In this document: positions 44,196 through 52,318 of the stretch, one piece after another | How positions within the stretch are numbered: the first letter of the stretch is position 1 | Layout: each line of letters begins with the position of its first letter | From: a virus | Strand: one strand, 5' to 3' | IMG/VR virus record: IMGVR_UViG_3300022699_000293 | Location: 23,131-87,130 of that record | Length of the DNA stretch: 64,000 nucleotides | Made by a program: the position numbers and the translations under genes | Notes under the pieces: model-generated | The model's database searches: none | What the model saw: the letters and a program-made list of their open reading frames with translations, nothing else | Told to the model about the DNA's origin: nothing

Positions 44196-44204
44196 AACGT
44201 TATT

Positions 44205-44573
44205 CTATTTTTCTACATCCTTTTCCGCACTAAATGCATCTTGCTCATAGGGATTATTGTCTGTATCTCCCGATAAGAGCCATGCTTTGATCATCTGATA
44301 GTAATACCTAGGAAGAAAATTAAGCAGCCCTCCGTATCGACGAATTTGTTCACAATGGCGCAATTCATGACGTAGCACGTCGGGTGTAAAGTCTTCGTCT
44401 GACCTGTACACAATCAAATCGCCCAAAGCAAATGCTGCTTTATTTTTATGTTTTTTATCCCATAGGTTAATATTTTTATACCTAAAAAGTTCTACACCTT
44501 CTTCTGTTATACCCTGATAGCTAGCTCGGGTATGTGCCCAAAGATGCAATATGTCTAAAAACCACCCGTCCAC
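44205..44573 (-). CDS. HExxH zincin-like protein
   Basis: A 122-residue protein with DVLRHELRHCEQIRRYGG. The HELRH is an HExxH zinc-protease signature, and a downstream Glu (YEQDAFSAE) could be the third ligand. There is no signal peptide. Small proteins of this kind are often annotated as peptidase-like without proven activity. The start is GTG behind GGGAGG. It lies 14 nt after the upstream minus gene. Confidence 0.65.
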   Translation of the reverse strand: MDGWFLDILHLWAHTRASYQGITEEGVELFRYKNINLWDKKHKNKAAFALGDLIVYRSDEDFTPDVLRHELRHCEQIRRYGGLLNFLPRYYYQMIKAWLLSGDTDNNPYEQDAFSAEKDVEK

Positions 44574-44586
44574 ACCACCTCCCTCG

Positions 44587-45195
44587 TTAAGGAAGCAATT
44601 CTCGGTTCAAAAATTCTTCATAAAATTCATCAAGTTTGGCGTATGCATCTTCTTGCTCTACGTAAAATTCTTCTTCTGGATATAAATACACAGGTGGAGA
44701 CGCTATTTCTTCTAACTCTGCTACCCACTTAATTCTCTTAGTTCTTCTCTTGATATTTAATCTACGTATTAATATAGTTGAATCTTCTAATTCTTTATCC
44801 GAAAGTTGGCTTAGCTCAACTACTTTACCTTCTGAGTTCATCCATAGGTCAAAATCATCTACCCATTGCCAACTTTCCGATACTTTCTTCTCTGGTGACT
44901 TGCATTGTAATTTTTCCTCTGGTGTATACACGTATATCTCTCGAGAATCTACAGATAAAATTTTTTTACCCTCTTTTATACGTATTTTCTCAATTCTATC
45001 CGCTGTTCCGTTACTTTCTATACTGGCTTTAACAGAATGAACAAATGCCGCATGTTCTAAGCATCCTGGAATTTTTACATATTCTCCATTTTCACATTTT
45101 GCTGTAAGTTCCACGCAACAATCGCTAGAACACCCTTCTACAGCACACCCTACATATTTGGACTTATGGTGTCGTTGTTTTAGGTAGTACCCCAT
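44587..45195 (-). CDS. Hypothetical protein with N-terminal Cys/His cluster
   Basis: A 202-residue protein with cysteines at about 17, 22, 26, 27, 34 and 45 plus HH near 9 (GCAVEGCSSDCCVEL...C...PGCLEH), probably a metal-binding start. The rest is acidic mixed alpha/beta. No family recognised. It is followed closely by the HExxH gene. Confidence 0.65.
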   Translation of the reverse strand: MGYYLKQRHHKSKYVGCAVEGCSSDCCVELTAKCENGEYVKIPGCLEHAAFVHSVKASIESNGTADRIEKIRIKEGKKILSVDSREIYVYTPEEKLQCKSPEKKVSESWQWVDDFDLWMNSEGKVVELSQLSDKELEDSTILIRRLNIKRRTKRIKWVAELEEIASPPVYLYPEEEFYVEQEDAYAKLDEFYEEFLNRELLP

Positions 45196-45216
45196 CAGTA
45201 AAATCTTTCATACAAA

Positions 45217-45266
45217 AAAAAGGCGTGCGAACCGGGAGGTTTCGCCGGTGGTACGCACGCCTTTTT
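45217..45266. terminator. Bidirectional terminator
   Basis: A 13-bp perfect stem (45217-45229 with 45254-45266, core GGCGTGCG) with A-run on the left and T-run on the right. An inner helix ACCGG/CCGGT lies in the loop. It separates the small minus genes upstream from the gene ending at 44587. Confidence 0.85.
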
Positions 45267-45278
45267 GAAGAAGAAGAG

Positions 45279-45407
45279 CTACTTGCTCTTCTCCTTCTTC
45301 TGCTTCTTCTTCTTCTGGTGGCGGCGTATTGCCGCCACCCCGGCTTCGCCTCCCCTGAGGACCATATAGGTCCCCACGGGGATTATCAGATTTTTCAGAA
45401 ACTGCAT
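45279..45407 (-). CDS. Very small membrane-associated protein
   Basis: A 42-residue protein with a hydrophobic start (MQFLKNLIIPVGTYMVL) and a Lys-rich tail. ATG 45407 follows AAAGGAGAATGGC. The longer in-frame reading to 45485 lacks a ribosome site. Function unknown; the size and layout would also fit a holin-like or toxin-like peptide, but nothing proves it. Confidence 0.55.
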   Translation of the reverse strand: MQFLKNLIIPVGTYMVLRGGEAGVAAIRRHQKKKKQKKEKSK

Positions 45408-45426
45408 GCCATTCTCCTTTCTTGGT

Positions 45427-45639
45427 TCAATTTCTTGTACCGTTTTCACCCCCCTTTTTTTGATTTTTTGTAGATTCTTTTTCAACCTTTTTTTCTGACT
45501 TATCTGGTCTCTTAGATTTTACCCATTCAAAGGCTCGTTTTGATACTTCTTCACCTAAAACAGCTGTAAGTGTCAGCCCAATTTCCATCAACGTACGTTT
45601 CCAAGTTCCTCCGGACGATGTTTCTGTAGTTTTTCCCAT
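45427..45639 (-). CDS. Small hypothetical protein
   Basis: A 70-residue protein with an amphipathic helix (TLMEIGLTLTAVLGEEVSKRAF) and a Lys-rich tail, preceded by AAAGGAGC. It is divergent from the gene at 45663 and upstream of the 42-residue gene. Confidence 0.6.
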   Translation of the reverse strand: MGKTTETSSGGTWKRTLMEIGLTLTAVLGEEVSKRAFEWVKSKRPDKSEKKVEKESTKNQKKGGENGTRN

Positions 45640-45662
45640 TGCTCAAAGCTCCTTTCCTTGTT

Positions 45663-45902
45663 ATGCTTTCAAATATGTCGTGGCAACAAAAACCACATTC
45701 GTCTGAATTAGAAAAATTAGGTAAAATGACTGTACGTTTATTACGCGTTGTTACTTATGAAAAATTAGCTAGAGCTCAAGCTCAATTACGAGCACAAGGA
45801 ATAAAAACAGATTTTGTAACACCTTTTAAACATCACGCTGCTCGAGATTTAGAGCGTTTAAAAATTGATGGAACTTCAAGCCAAACAAAAAGCAAAACGT
45901 GA
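45663..45902 (+). CDS. Small hypothetical protein
   Basis: A 79-residue basic helical protein (SELEKLGKMTVRLLRVVTYEKLARAQAQLR...). Its end overlaps the next gene by 35 nt. ATG 45663 is chosen as the first ATG clear of the divergent gene; 45675 is an alternative. Confidence 0.6.
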   Translation: MLSNMSWQQKPHSSELEKLGKMTVRLLRVVTYEKLARAQAQLRAQGIKTDFVTPFKHHAARDLERLKIDGTSSQTKSKT

Positions 45903-46581
45903 TAAAACTCTATATACTAGAGCTCAAAAACGTTTTGGAGGAATTATTTCATCTTTGCGCGGAGGCGCGCCTATAGGCTTATCAATAGGACATGTTCTTA
46001 GAGTAAATCCGAAACTCGAAAAAACCCCAGCAATAAAAAAAGATAGACGCCGTGGCTTTATGAAAGCTTCTTATTCTGAAGCACGTACTTTAAATATTTC
46101 TTTTGAACAACTTGACGACGAATCAACTTGCGCTTTTATTTATAGTCGAGAATTAAATAAGTCTGCTACATTTCTTTATACCACATACGGACACTTATTT
46201 ACGAAAGCTAGTCGAGACCTTTGGAAATGTGCTTACTTACGCACCACGTTAGGAGATTCTGTGTTTAAATGGTTGTGGGATAAGGCGTGTCCTACGATTA
46301 CAACTACAGAAGAACCTGTTTGGAAAACTTCGGGAAATTGGAAAATTGAAACTAAAACTGTCAAAGATTCTTCTAACGATGTATACGGTGATATTTTACA
46401 AGCTACTGAAAAACTAACATCTGCTCCTGCGGGACATAAAACGACACCATTTAAACACTTGATTTTATACGACTGTAATTATGTTTTTTATCTATGGAAA
46501 TTGTACGGAGCCGGTACGTTTTCCTTGGGTAAATTACCTGTATTAAGTACACAACAAATGCGTCTTATCATGGATAGGTAA
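45868..46581 (+). CDS. Hypothetical protein
   Basis: A 237-residue protein, basic at the N terminus (KQKAKRDKTLYTRAQKRFGG), with a globular centre and several Trp residues. It is followed four bases later by the large structural gene at 46586. No family recognised; a tail or baseplate role is possible. Confidence 0.65.
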   Translation: MELQAKQKAKRDKTLYTRAQKRFGGIISSLRGGAPIGLSIGHVLRVNPKLEKTPAIKKDRRRGFMKASYSEARTLNISFEQLDDESTCAFIYSRELNKSATFLYTTYGHLFTKASRDLWKCAYLRTTLGDSVFKWLWDKACPTITTTEEPVWKTSGNWKIETKTVKDSSNDVYGDILQATEKLTSAPAGHKTTPFKHLILYDCNYVFYLWKLYGAGTFSLGKLPVLSTQQMRLIMDR

Positions 46582-46585
46582 TTTT

Positions 46586-48406
46586 ATGGGATGGAAAAAA
46601 TGGGAATTAAATCTTCCTGATTTAAGTCCTGCCGAGGACTTAGCGGAGATTATAGACAAGATACGAGAATATCTAGAAACCATTGTAGGTATCTTAGAAA
46701 CTATTTTAAATTTTCTTGTTGCTTTTAGTGACCCTCTAGCGGAAGCTATAAAAAGTTTAATTGATGCTATAAAAGAAGTTATCGAAGGTTTCCTAGAAGA
46801 CGTTGGTCTTTATGTTTTACACGTACCTGTACGTAAACGTTTTATGACCAATTTTTTGGATTTGGGAGATATTACTCCTGGCTGGGCAGGCGATCTAGGC
46901 ATTTTTGGCGAAGGGGTTGCTGACACTGATAATCCGGGAAATGAAGATCAAATAAAACCTCCATGGCAAGATGACAGTTTGAATGATTTTCTTGTTAATG
47001 CCAACAGATACAATGGAGGAAATTTTGGATTCTTTAAAACCGTAGTAGACTCTCTATACGATAATGGGGATATTAATCGTCCTCAGTTTTTTGATGAAGA
47101 TGACTACATCGGAGGAGTAGTTTTTCTGGTAGGGACCAATTTCGATCCTTTAGGATTTCTTGACGACATATGGAAACTTTTTGGGTTATTTGATTTAGGT
47201 GTAGACGGCGTACCCAAAGCACCCCGTCCGAAAAACCTACAAGCTCGCGCTATTACACCTATAATTAAAAGTTCCGCAAATTCTTCTGGAGGAACTTTCA
47301 GTGCTTACTTAGAATGGGATCCTATGGAAGTACCTATTACTACCTTAGCCGATTTGGGTGGTATGATTCTTTACCCTCAACGTTATGCTATTTTACGAAG
47401 TAAAAATAACGTTAATGCTTTATCCGCCAATTCCATTCCGGATTTGATGGGATCTCGAACACTTTCCCAAGGGGACAAATTCGAATCTACTGAAGTAATT
47501 TATGAAGGCCCTTACGATATGGCAGCGGTGACTCACTTAGATGAGAATATTCACGCTGAACCTGACGATTCTTTTTATTACACCGTAGCTTGGAAATTGA
47601 AAGGTTATAATAAAGACGATAATAGACTAGATTCTTCTGCGGGAAAAGAATACGAGTACTGGTACACCTCTAATGTCGCACGCGTTGTTCCGTATCCTAC
47701 ATTACCTGCTAGTACGCCTCCAGATTGGATCCGCACACCTTCCGTAGCTTCAATATTTCCTCAATTTGCTTATTTCCTACGTTTAATGGTTGCGGAATTG
47801 GAAAAGTTAGCCGACAAAATTACAGGAGGTTTGGACTTACTTAAAGAGTACGTGGATTTTCTTAAATCCGAAATTAACAGATACGAAGCTCTAGTTAATC
47901 GAATTTTAGACGCTATTGAAAAATTGCAAATTAAATTTCAACTTCCTGATGCAGGAGTTTATTACCGTTTTTTCGAAGGAAAAGGAGGTAATACATTTTT
48001 GATTCAAGATTTGGCCCTCTCTTTAAGAGAGTCTTATAAGTCAGCACCTCCTTTTCATGAAGGTGATGAATATGTCACAGGTATAGTTTTATTGACTGGG
48101 GGACCTACGGCAAGTTCCGAGTTGGGAGAAGGTGTGAGTTCCGGAAAAGAATCAGTTAAAACTTTAATAACTCTTTTAGGGTGGTTGTTTGGGAGTGGTT
48201 CTAGCAAACTAACTCCAGTTCTTGAAAACTTAGATACTGCGGTAAATCAAATTGAAGAAAAGTATTTCGAAGAAGATATGTCCGTTGGTTCTCCTCCACC
48301 TCCTAGCGAGTTAGATTTAGCACCAACATTATGCGAAGAACCGCAACCCGCCCCACAAAAAACTTTTAATTCCGATATGTCTATAGAAACGGAGACAAGT
48401 GAATGA
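46586..48406 (+). CDS. Large tail-associated structural protein
   Basis: A 606-residue protein. The N-terminal 70 residues form an amphipathic Ile/Leu-rich coiled helix (EIIDKIREYLETIVGILETI). The middle contains fibronectin-like strands (RPKNLQARAITPIIKS, SAYLEWDPMEVP). A further coiled coil lies at about 395-455. It is probably a baseplate or tail-fibre-related protein. Its stop overlaps the zinc-ribbon gene start. Confidence 0.65.
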   Translation: MGWKKWELNLPDLSPAEDLAEIIDKIREYLETIVGILETILNFLVAFSDPLAEAIKSLIDAIKEVIEGFLEDVGLYVLHVPVRKRFMTNFLDLGDITPGWAGDLGIFGEGVADTDNPGNEDQIKPPWQDDSLNDFLVNANRYNGGNFGFFKTVVDSLYDNGDINRPQFFDEDDYIGGVVFLVGTNFDPLGFLDDIWKLFGLFDLGVDGVPKAPRPKNLQARAITPIIKSSANSSGGTFSAYLEWDPMEVPITTLADLGGMILYPQRYAILRSKNNVNALSANSIPDLMGSRTLSQGDKFESTEVIYEGPYDMAAVTHLDENIHAEPDDSFYYTVAWKLKGYNKDDNRLDSSAGKEYEYWYTSNVARVVPYPTLPASTPPDWIRTPSVASIFPQFAYFLRLMVAELEKLADKITGGLDLLKEYVDFLKSEINRYEALVNRILDAIEKLQIKFQLPDAGVYYRFFEGKGGNTFLIQDLALSLRESYKSAPPFHEGDEYVTGIVLLTGGPTASSELGEGVSSGKESVKTLITLLGWLFGSGSSKLTPVLENLDTAVNQIEEKYFEEDMSVGSPPPPSELDLAPTLCEEPQPAPQKTFNSDMSIETETSE

Positions 48407-48672
48407 CTGTTATGTACGATTTTGAATGTCTTGCTTGTGGTAAAATTTTTGAAGAAGTTGTAAATTCTTCCAAAGAAAGCGTTTCTTGTCCTTATTGCGG
48501 TAGTGACACTACTCAAAAAATCTGGATTAAGAGTCCTTCATGCTTAACTGAAATAATTCCATCTTATCCTGGATGTAAAAAACAAAAAGCGGGATACGTT
48601 CATACACATGGAAATCGACCTGCAACTAAAATAATGTCGGGTCCCGGGGGAGTTACAACACCTAAAAAATAA
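48403..48672 (+). CDS. FmdB-type zinc-ribbon protein
   Basis: An 89-residue protein opening with the FmdB/CxxC-CxxC-SSSS ribbon (YDFECLACGKIFEE ... SCPYCGSD). It starts in an overlap with the previous stop. The C-terminal 45 residues are basic and disordered. Such ribbons are usually regulatory or of unknown role. Confidence 0.75.
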   Translation: MTVMYDFECLACGKIFEEVVNSSKESVSCPYCGSDTTQKIWIKSPSCLTEIIPSYPGCKKQKAGYVHTHGNRPATKIMSGPGGVTTPKK

Positions 48673-48677
48673 AAAAA

Positions 48678-48704
48678 GGGGGAGACCCGGAATTAGTCTC
48701 CCCC
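48678..48704 (+). terminator. GC-rich hairpin after the zinc-ribbon gene
   Basis: GGGGGAGAC (48678-48686) pairs with GTCTCCCCC (48696-48704). An A-run precedes it and no T-run follows on the plus strand, so it may stop transcription weakly or protect the mRNA end. It stands six bases after the stop codon and before a new promoter box. Confidence 0.55.
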
Positions 48705-48767
48705 CAGGACGGTCCACTAGTTTCCAAACCAGGGTTAGTCCCTCTTCTTTTACCATGAAAAATGCCC

Positions 48768-48775
48768 TATAATTG
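48768..48775 (+). promoter_or_regulatory. Putative phage promoter (TATAATTG) directly at a start codon
   Basis: GCCCTATAATTG is only five bases before ATG 48781, so transcription would begin at or beside the start codon, giving a leaderless message. It is an exact match to the recurrent box. Confidence 0.6.
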
Positions 48776-48780
48776 AAAGC

Positions 48781-49416
48781 ATGACGCACGGTTTATTAAA
48801 AAATGCGTACCCCGTTTGGACACGAATTCCAGGTACACCGTTTACCTTACCTGGACGTCCAGACTATAGAGAACGTTTAACGGGTATGACTGAATGGGCT
48901 CCTCGACCTATGGTAGAACGTATGGGTAGAGGTTTAGAGCAAGGTCGATCTGTAGAAGACTTGGTTCAAGACGAAAAAAGTCGAGGTTTATTGCGCCATG
49001 TAGGTATTGGCACACTAGGTGGAGGAATTATTGGAACTGCTGCAGGCCGGATAATGGGTGGTGAAGCAGCATCGCGTCCCTGGAAAAATATCTTAAAATC
49101 TGGTATTAGTCGAAGTACTTTGGCTAAGTTAAAGAATATTCCTCGTGTAGGTAAGATAGCTCCTCTCATAGGAGCCGGGGCTGGGCTGCTTACAGGTGCA
49201 GGATTGTGGAAAGGACAAGAATCTGAACGGCAGCAAAAAGCTCAAGAAGTTGCAAGAGGACTCACAGCAGAACGCATTTTACAACGTAATGCATTGCAAC
49301 AAGCACTGCTAGGTAGTACACAACCTACAAGTCAACCTCTTTTACGAGGTGTTCCTCTTACGTCCGCCACTTCCCAAGTACCTCTTGCAGTAACTTTAAG
49401 TAATTCTGGATTATAA
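48781..49416 (+). CDS. Glycine-zipper membrane-interacting protein
   Basis: A 211-residue protein with two Gly-rich hydrophobic helices at about 76-95 (IGTLGGGIIGTAAGRIMGG) and 125-140, and a Gln-rich end. It has no ribosome site, as expected of a leaderless message from the box at 48768. Member of the same design group as 49418, 56790 and 58970. Confidence 0.65.
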   Translation: MTHGLLKNAYPVWTRIPGTPFTLPGRPDYRERLTGMTEWAPRPMVERMGRGLEQGRSVEDLVQDEKSRGLLRHVGIGTLGGGIIGTAAGRIMGGEAASRPWKNILKSGISRSTLAKLKNIPRVGKIAPLIGAGAGLLTGAGLWKGQESERQQKAQEVARGLTAERILQRNALQQALLGSTQPTSQPLLRGVPLTSATSQVPLAVTLSNSGL

Positions 49417-49417
49417 C

Positions 49418-50362
49418 ATGTTCGATTTGTTAGAAAAAATAGCAATACCTGAAGACGCCTTTTCGAAACGACTCAAAGCGCGTGAACGTGCTTTAGCCGA
49501 AGCTCGAGGAATGGCTCATAAACCTCCAGGTTCTAGAATTTCTGGAGTAGGTTCACATCCTGTTTTAGAAAAAGAGATTATAAAACAAACAGGACCTAGT
49601 ACAGGACAGAAAATCAAATACCATACGCTGGGACGTTTAAAACGTTTTTGGGGCCAACCAGGAAAATATAAATTATTACGCCGTGCTGGCGTGTTAGGAG
49701 GGTTAACTGGTTTGGGGTTATTAGGAAAAGCTTGGTATGACGCAGCACAAAATGAGAAAGTATTGAAAAATTTACAAGCACAACAAGCGCTACGAAAATT
49801 TAGTGCCAAAAAAGATTACCGTCCAGAAGCTCCCGTAACACCTAAACCTCCAGGATACCCATCAGAGCCTGCTCCTATGAGTACATCTGCGGGACCCCCG
49901 AATACTCCGCCGCCCCCAGAAAGTTTGGAATACGCTGAGAAATCTCAAAAACCTCCGAAACCTCCTAAGTTAAAAACAGCAGAAGAGGTTATTTCAAAAA
50001 TAGCATTTTTAGAAGAAGGTGCTACTCCCTGGCTTGCCGGTGCGGGTGGGGGTGTGGGAGGTTACCTTCTAGGTAAGAAAGTTGTTGATCCTTTACTTAA
50101 AATGAAACAAGAATCTATTTTAAACAATATACGTAAAGGACGTAAGATCGTTGAAGGTTTAGAAAAAAGTAGAAAAATAGCGCCTCTCGCGGGTGCTACT
50201 ATCGGAGCTCTTCTCTTAGCTGCTTTGACTGCTAAAAAAGCTAAAGATAAGCAAATAGAAGATATGTTGCGTATACAAGCAGCGGGAGGGCCAGGGCAAG
50301 AAGGTTTTTATCCCTATAATGTACGAAGTGTACGAGATCCGAGAGCAGCGTACTATGGCTGA
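49418..50362 (+). CDS. Glycine-zipper membrane-interacting protein
   Basis: A 314-residue protein starting one base after the previous stop. It has Gly-rich hydrophobic helices near residues 92-106, 200-218 and 255-275, separated by Pro-rich linkers. The sequence TAEEVISKIAFLEEG at about 188 looks like a second N-terminal module, suggesting fusion of two such proteins. Function unknown. Confidence 0.65.
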   Translation: MFDLLEKIAIPEDAFSKRLKARERALAEARGMAHKPPGSRISGVGSHPVLEKEIIKQTGPSTGQKIKYHTLGRLKRFWGQPGKYKLLRRAGVLGGLTGLGLLGKAWYDAAQNEKVLKNLQAQQALRKFSAKKDYRPEAPVTPKPPGYPSEPAPMSTSAGPPNTPPPPESLEYAEKSQKPPKPPKLKTAEEVISKIAFLEEGATPWLAGAGGGVGGYLLGKKVVDPLLKMKQESILNNIRKGRKIVEGLEKSRKIAPLAGATIGALLLAALTAKKAKDKQIEDMLRIQAAGGPGQEGFYPYNVRSVRDPRAAYYG

Positions 50363-50495
50363 ACCTACAATATATCGAAGAGCTACCATCACTCTTCCAG
50401 CAAAACAACCAAAAAAAAGAGATTTAGAAAAATGGTATAAGCATCGAAAACATAAAAGTCGTTCCTTAACCCCTCCCCGTTCTCATAAAAATTAG
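50355..50495 (+). CDS. Small basic protein
   Basis: A 46-residue Arg/Lys-rich protein (MAEPTIYRRATITLPAKQ...) starting 8 nt before the end of the previous gene. The overlap and the absence of competing frames support it. Function unknown. Confidence 0.5.
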   Translation: MAEPTIYRRATITLPAKQPKKRDLEKWYKHRKHKSRSLTPPRSHKN

Positions 50496-50554
50496 TTGAA
50501 AAACTAGATATTCTCTGGTACAAGAAAATCACAGGAATGGATCTTTGATATTTC

Positions 50555-50938
50555 GGGGGTGACACGGTTTCTACGTTTGTGCAGGCCATGTTTTAGGTGC
50601 ACGTCCCGCTTTGTGTATTTCAGCGGGTTAAAAAGAATACACAAGTAAAGTTGGCAACAACGTAATTCCTTTCCCGAAGGTTGCAGCGACACCCGTCGCC
50701 AAAGCTGCCTGATGTGGGAATGTTCTGCGCGTAAGGTGCTCAAGTAGCGCGTAGGGCAACATTCACTTGAGCTAAGCTAAAGGGATCTCTGCTATCTTTA
50801 GTCGAAAAACAAGCACGCAGAGCAATGCTGTTTCACATTCGTTTGCTTGTGTGTAACAGTAAGGAAAAGCAAACTAAACGTGTGAATGACCTGGGCATAA
50901 CCCACAGGCGGACTCGGGTTCGACTCCCGACACCTCCA
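50555..50938 (+). ncRNA. ssrA: tmRNA (ssrA)
   Basis: A 384-nt transfer-messenger RNA that would rescue stalled ribosomes and tag the incomplete product. Its 5' end GGGGGTG (50555-50561), followed by the typical ACACGGTTTCTACG, pairs with 3' CACCTCC (50931-50937). The T arm CTCGGGTTCGACTCCCGA is complete and CCA is not encoded. The tag frame at 50653-50712 reads GNNVIPFPKVAATPVAKAA and stop. That peptide resembles cyanobacterial tags (ANNIV-F...APVAA type). It opens the tRNA cluster. Confidence 0.9.
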
Positions 50939-51094
50939 CTAGTTCTTTGACAACATAATACCATGATTTCCTCTGTCCCCTCACGAAACATCCTTAATAA
51001 GGATGTCTCAGATCTCCTGACTGACGAGTTGAGGGGACAAAGCAGTTAACTGATCTGCTTATCAATAACAGTTGGTACAGTGATTTCTGTGGAA

Positions 51095-51128
51095 AAAAAG
51101 TTTAAGGTCTACGTACTTTAACCTTTTT
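51095..51128 (+). terminator. Intrinsic terminator downstream of tmRNA
   Basis: A 14-position stem (AAAAAGTTTAAGGT with ACTTTAACCTTTTT, one mismatch and one G-T pair) closes a six-base loop and ends in five T. It is likely to end the tmRNA transcript. Confidence 0.65.
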
Positions 51129-51129
51129 G

Positions 51130-51208
51130 GGAAATTAGTCGACGGACTAAAAAGGGAGACATTGCAATTGTCGCCTGGAGGTTCGAACCCTCACGCTGTA
51201 TCCGAAAA
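51130..51208 (+). pseudogene. Degenerate or unusual tRNA-Cys(GCA)-like sequence
   Basis: A good anticodon arm (GACA-TTGCAAT-TGTC, anticodon GCA at 51164-51166) and a T arm around TTCGAAC (51182-51188) are present, but no normal D arm and no local 5' acceptor strand. The 3' strand CGCTGTA could pair with TACAGTG at 51075, on the far side of the terminator. It is either a decayed tRNA or a gene interrupted in its 5' half. Confidence 0.3.
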
Positions 51209-51264
51209 TAAGTAAACTTCGGCAACTTGTTTTCCCTGTTAACAATTTGCCGAATAAAGAAAGA

Positions 51265-51348
51265 GCCGGGATGGCGGAATTGGTAGACGTGAGGGACTTA
51301 AAATCCCTTGGGCAATTACCCGTGCGGGTTCGATTCCCGCTCCCGGTA
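51265..51348 (+). tRNA. tRNA-Leu(TAA)
   Basis: Acceptor GCCGGGA pairs with TCCCGGT. The anticodon loop CTTAAAA carries TAA, a long variable arm is present, and the T arm is GCGGGTTCGATTCCCGC. The 3' CCA is not encoded. Confidence 0.93.
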
Positions 51349-51357
51349 TTGTCATAT

Positions 51358-51431
51358 TGCAGGGTGGAGCAATTCGGTAGCTCGCCAGGTTCATACCCTG
51401 GAAGTTGCGGGTTCAAATCCCGTCCCTGCTA
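51358..51431 (+). tRNA. tRNA-Met(CAT), initiator-like
   Basis: D arm GAGC/GCTC with an A11-T24 pair, anticodon arm CCAGG-TTCATAC-CCTGG, T arm GCGGG-TTCAAAT-CCCGT. The first acceptor pair would be T1-T72, a mismatch, as expected of bacterial initiators; the other six pairs form. The three G-C pairs of a classical initiator anticodon stem are reduced to two. Confidence 0.88.
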
Positions 51432-51664
51432 ATGTTCGTTGGCAGCGAACTAGTCATGGTAGGGAGACTCTAAAGATCAGGAATGCTAATTCCTTGCCCC
51501 CCCCCTACCCAGCTACTAGAGCTGAAATTTTCACTGAGTATTCTAGTCCCTGCTCAGTGTGCTGCTACAAATAAATAATAAAGTAAGCATATTCCCATCT
51601 TTCCCAAACTGTTTCTTTAACTCGCAGTATGTTACGTACTGCAGAAAAATCCTAGGAGGAAATC

Positions 51665-52309
51665 ATGACACAACAACAGAAAACAACTTTAGCAGAACTC
51701 CTACTCCGGAGAAAGGAATTGAACGTTCTGTATAACACGCGGGCGTTCGCCGTATCCAATCTTCGGGATCAATTGCGTAGGAGGCAAGTCTCCGACGAAG
51801 TGGACCAGTTGGAGGGACAAGTGTCCCTTGTAGATCCCGAAGAGCTGGAAAAGGAGACCAACTACTACGCACATCAGCGCCGGTTATCAGACAGCGTGGT
51901 CCAACAAGCCAATTGGACAACAACGCTTGAGGTGCCTCAAGCGTTGATGGATGACGAAAACACGGACGGAACCATGTCCTGCAAGCTGGCAGAACTCCTC
52001 GTGCGTCGCAAGGAACTCGACAGCGCGACACATTCGCGGAGCGTCGATCTGGGAGTCGTGGGACCTTACGTCGAGCAAAACGGCGTCTGGAAGCAAGTCA
52101 ACGAAAGAATCCCCGTGGAGAAGGGACTAAGCGAACTCTACCAGAAAGTAGAAAGGAAAGGACCGTCCCAGATCAGGGCGTTCATGCTGGTAGACACGTG
52201 CCAGAAGAAACTGCGTCTTCTGGACACCTACATCCAGAAGACAAACTGGGACACCGTGGTGGAGGTGCCCGCCACGGTCTTCGAGCCCTACCAACCTCAG
52301 AACTTGTAA
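51665..52309 (+). CDS. Two-repeat helical protein, DIP1984-like
   Basis: A 214-residue protein made of two related halves. LAELLLRRKELN... ending NWTTTLEVPQAL is mirrored by LAELLVRRKELD... ending NWDTVVEVPATV. The pattern (LAELLxRRxEL near the start, helical hairpin, xTNW near the end) resembles the DIP1984 family, whose function is unknown. Base composition is markedly richer in GC than neighbouring genes, suggesting recent transfer. AGGAGG precedes the ATG. It lies inside the tRNA cluster. Confidence 0.75.
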   Translation: MTQQQKTTLAELLLRRKELNVLYNTRAFAVSNLRDQLRRRQVSDEVDQLEGQVSLVDPEELEKETNYYAHQRRLSDSVVQQANWTTTLEVPQALMDDENTDGTMSCKLAELLVRRKELDSATHSRSVDLGVVGPYVEQNGVWKQVNERIPVEKGLSELYQKVERKGPSQIRAFMLVDTCQKKLRLLDTYIQKTNWDTVVEVPATVFEPYQPQNL

Positions 52310-52318
52310 ACTTTTCTG

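Noticed and set aside
45225-45473. Plus-strand frame with a run of leucines
   Set aside because: It is the complement of a Lys-rich tail of a minus gene and overlaps a terminator.
51130-51208. Complete functional tRNA-Cys
   Set aside because: No D arm and no local 5' acceptor strand; kept only as a degenerate tRNA-like sequence.
51147-51574. Reading frames on both strands over tRNA-Leu and tRNA-Met
   Set aside because: They coincide with tRNA sequence and have no ribosome sites.
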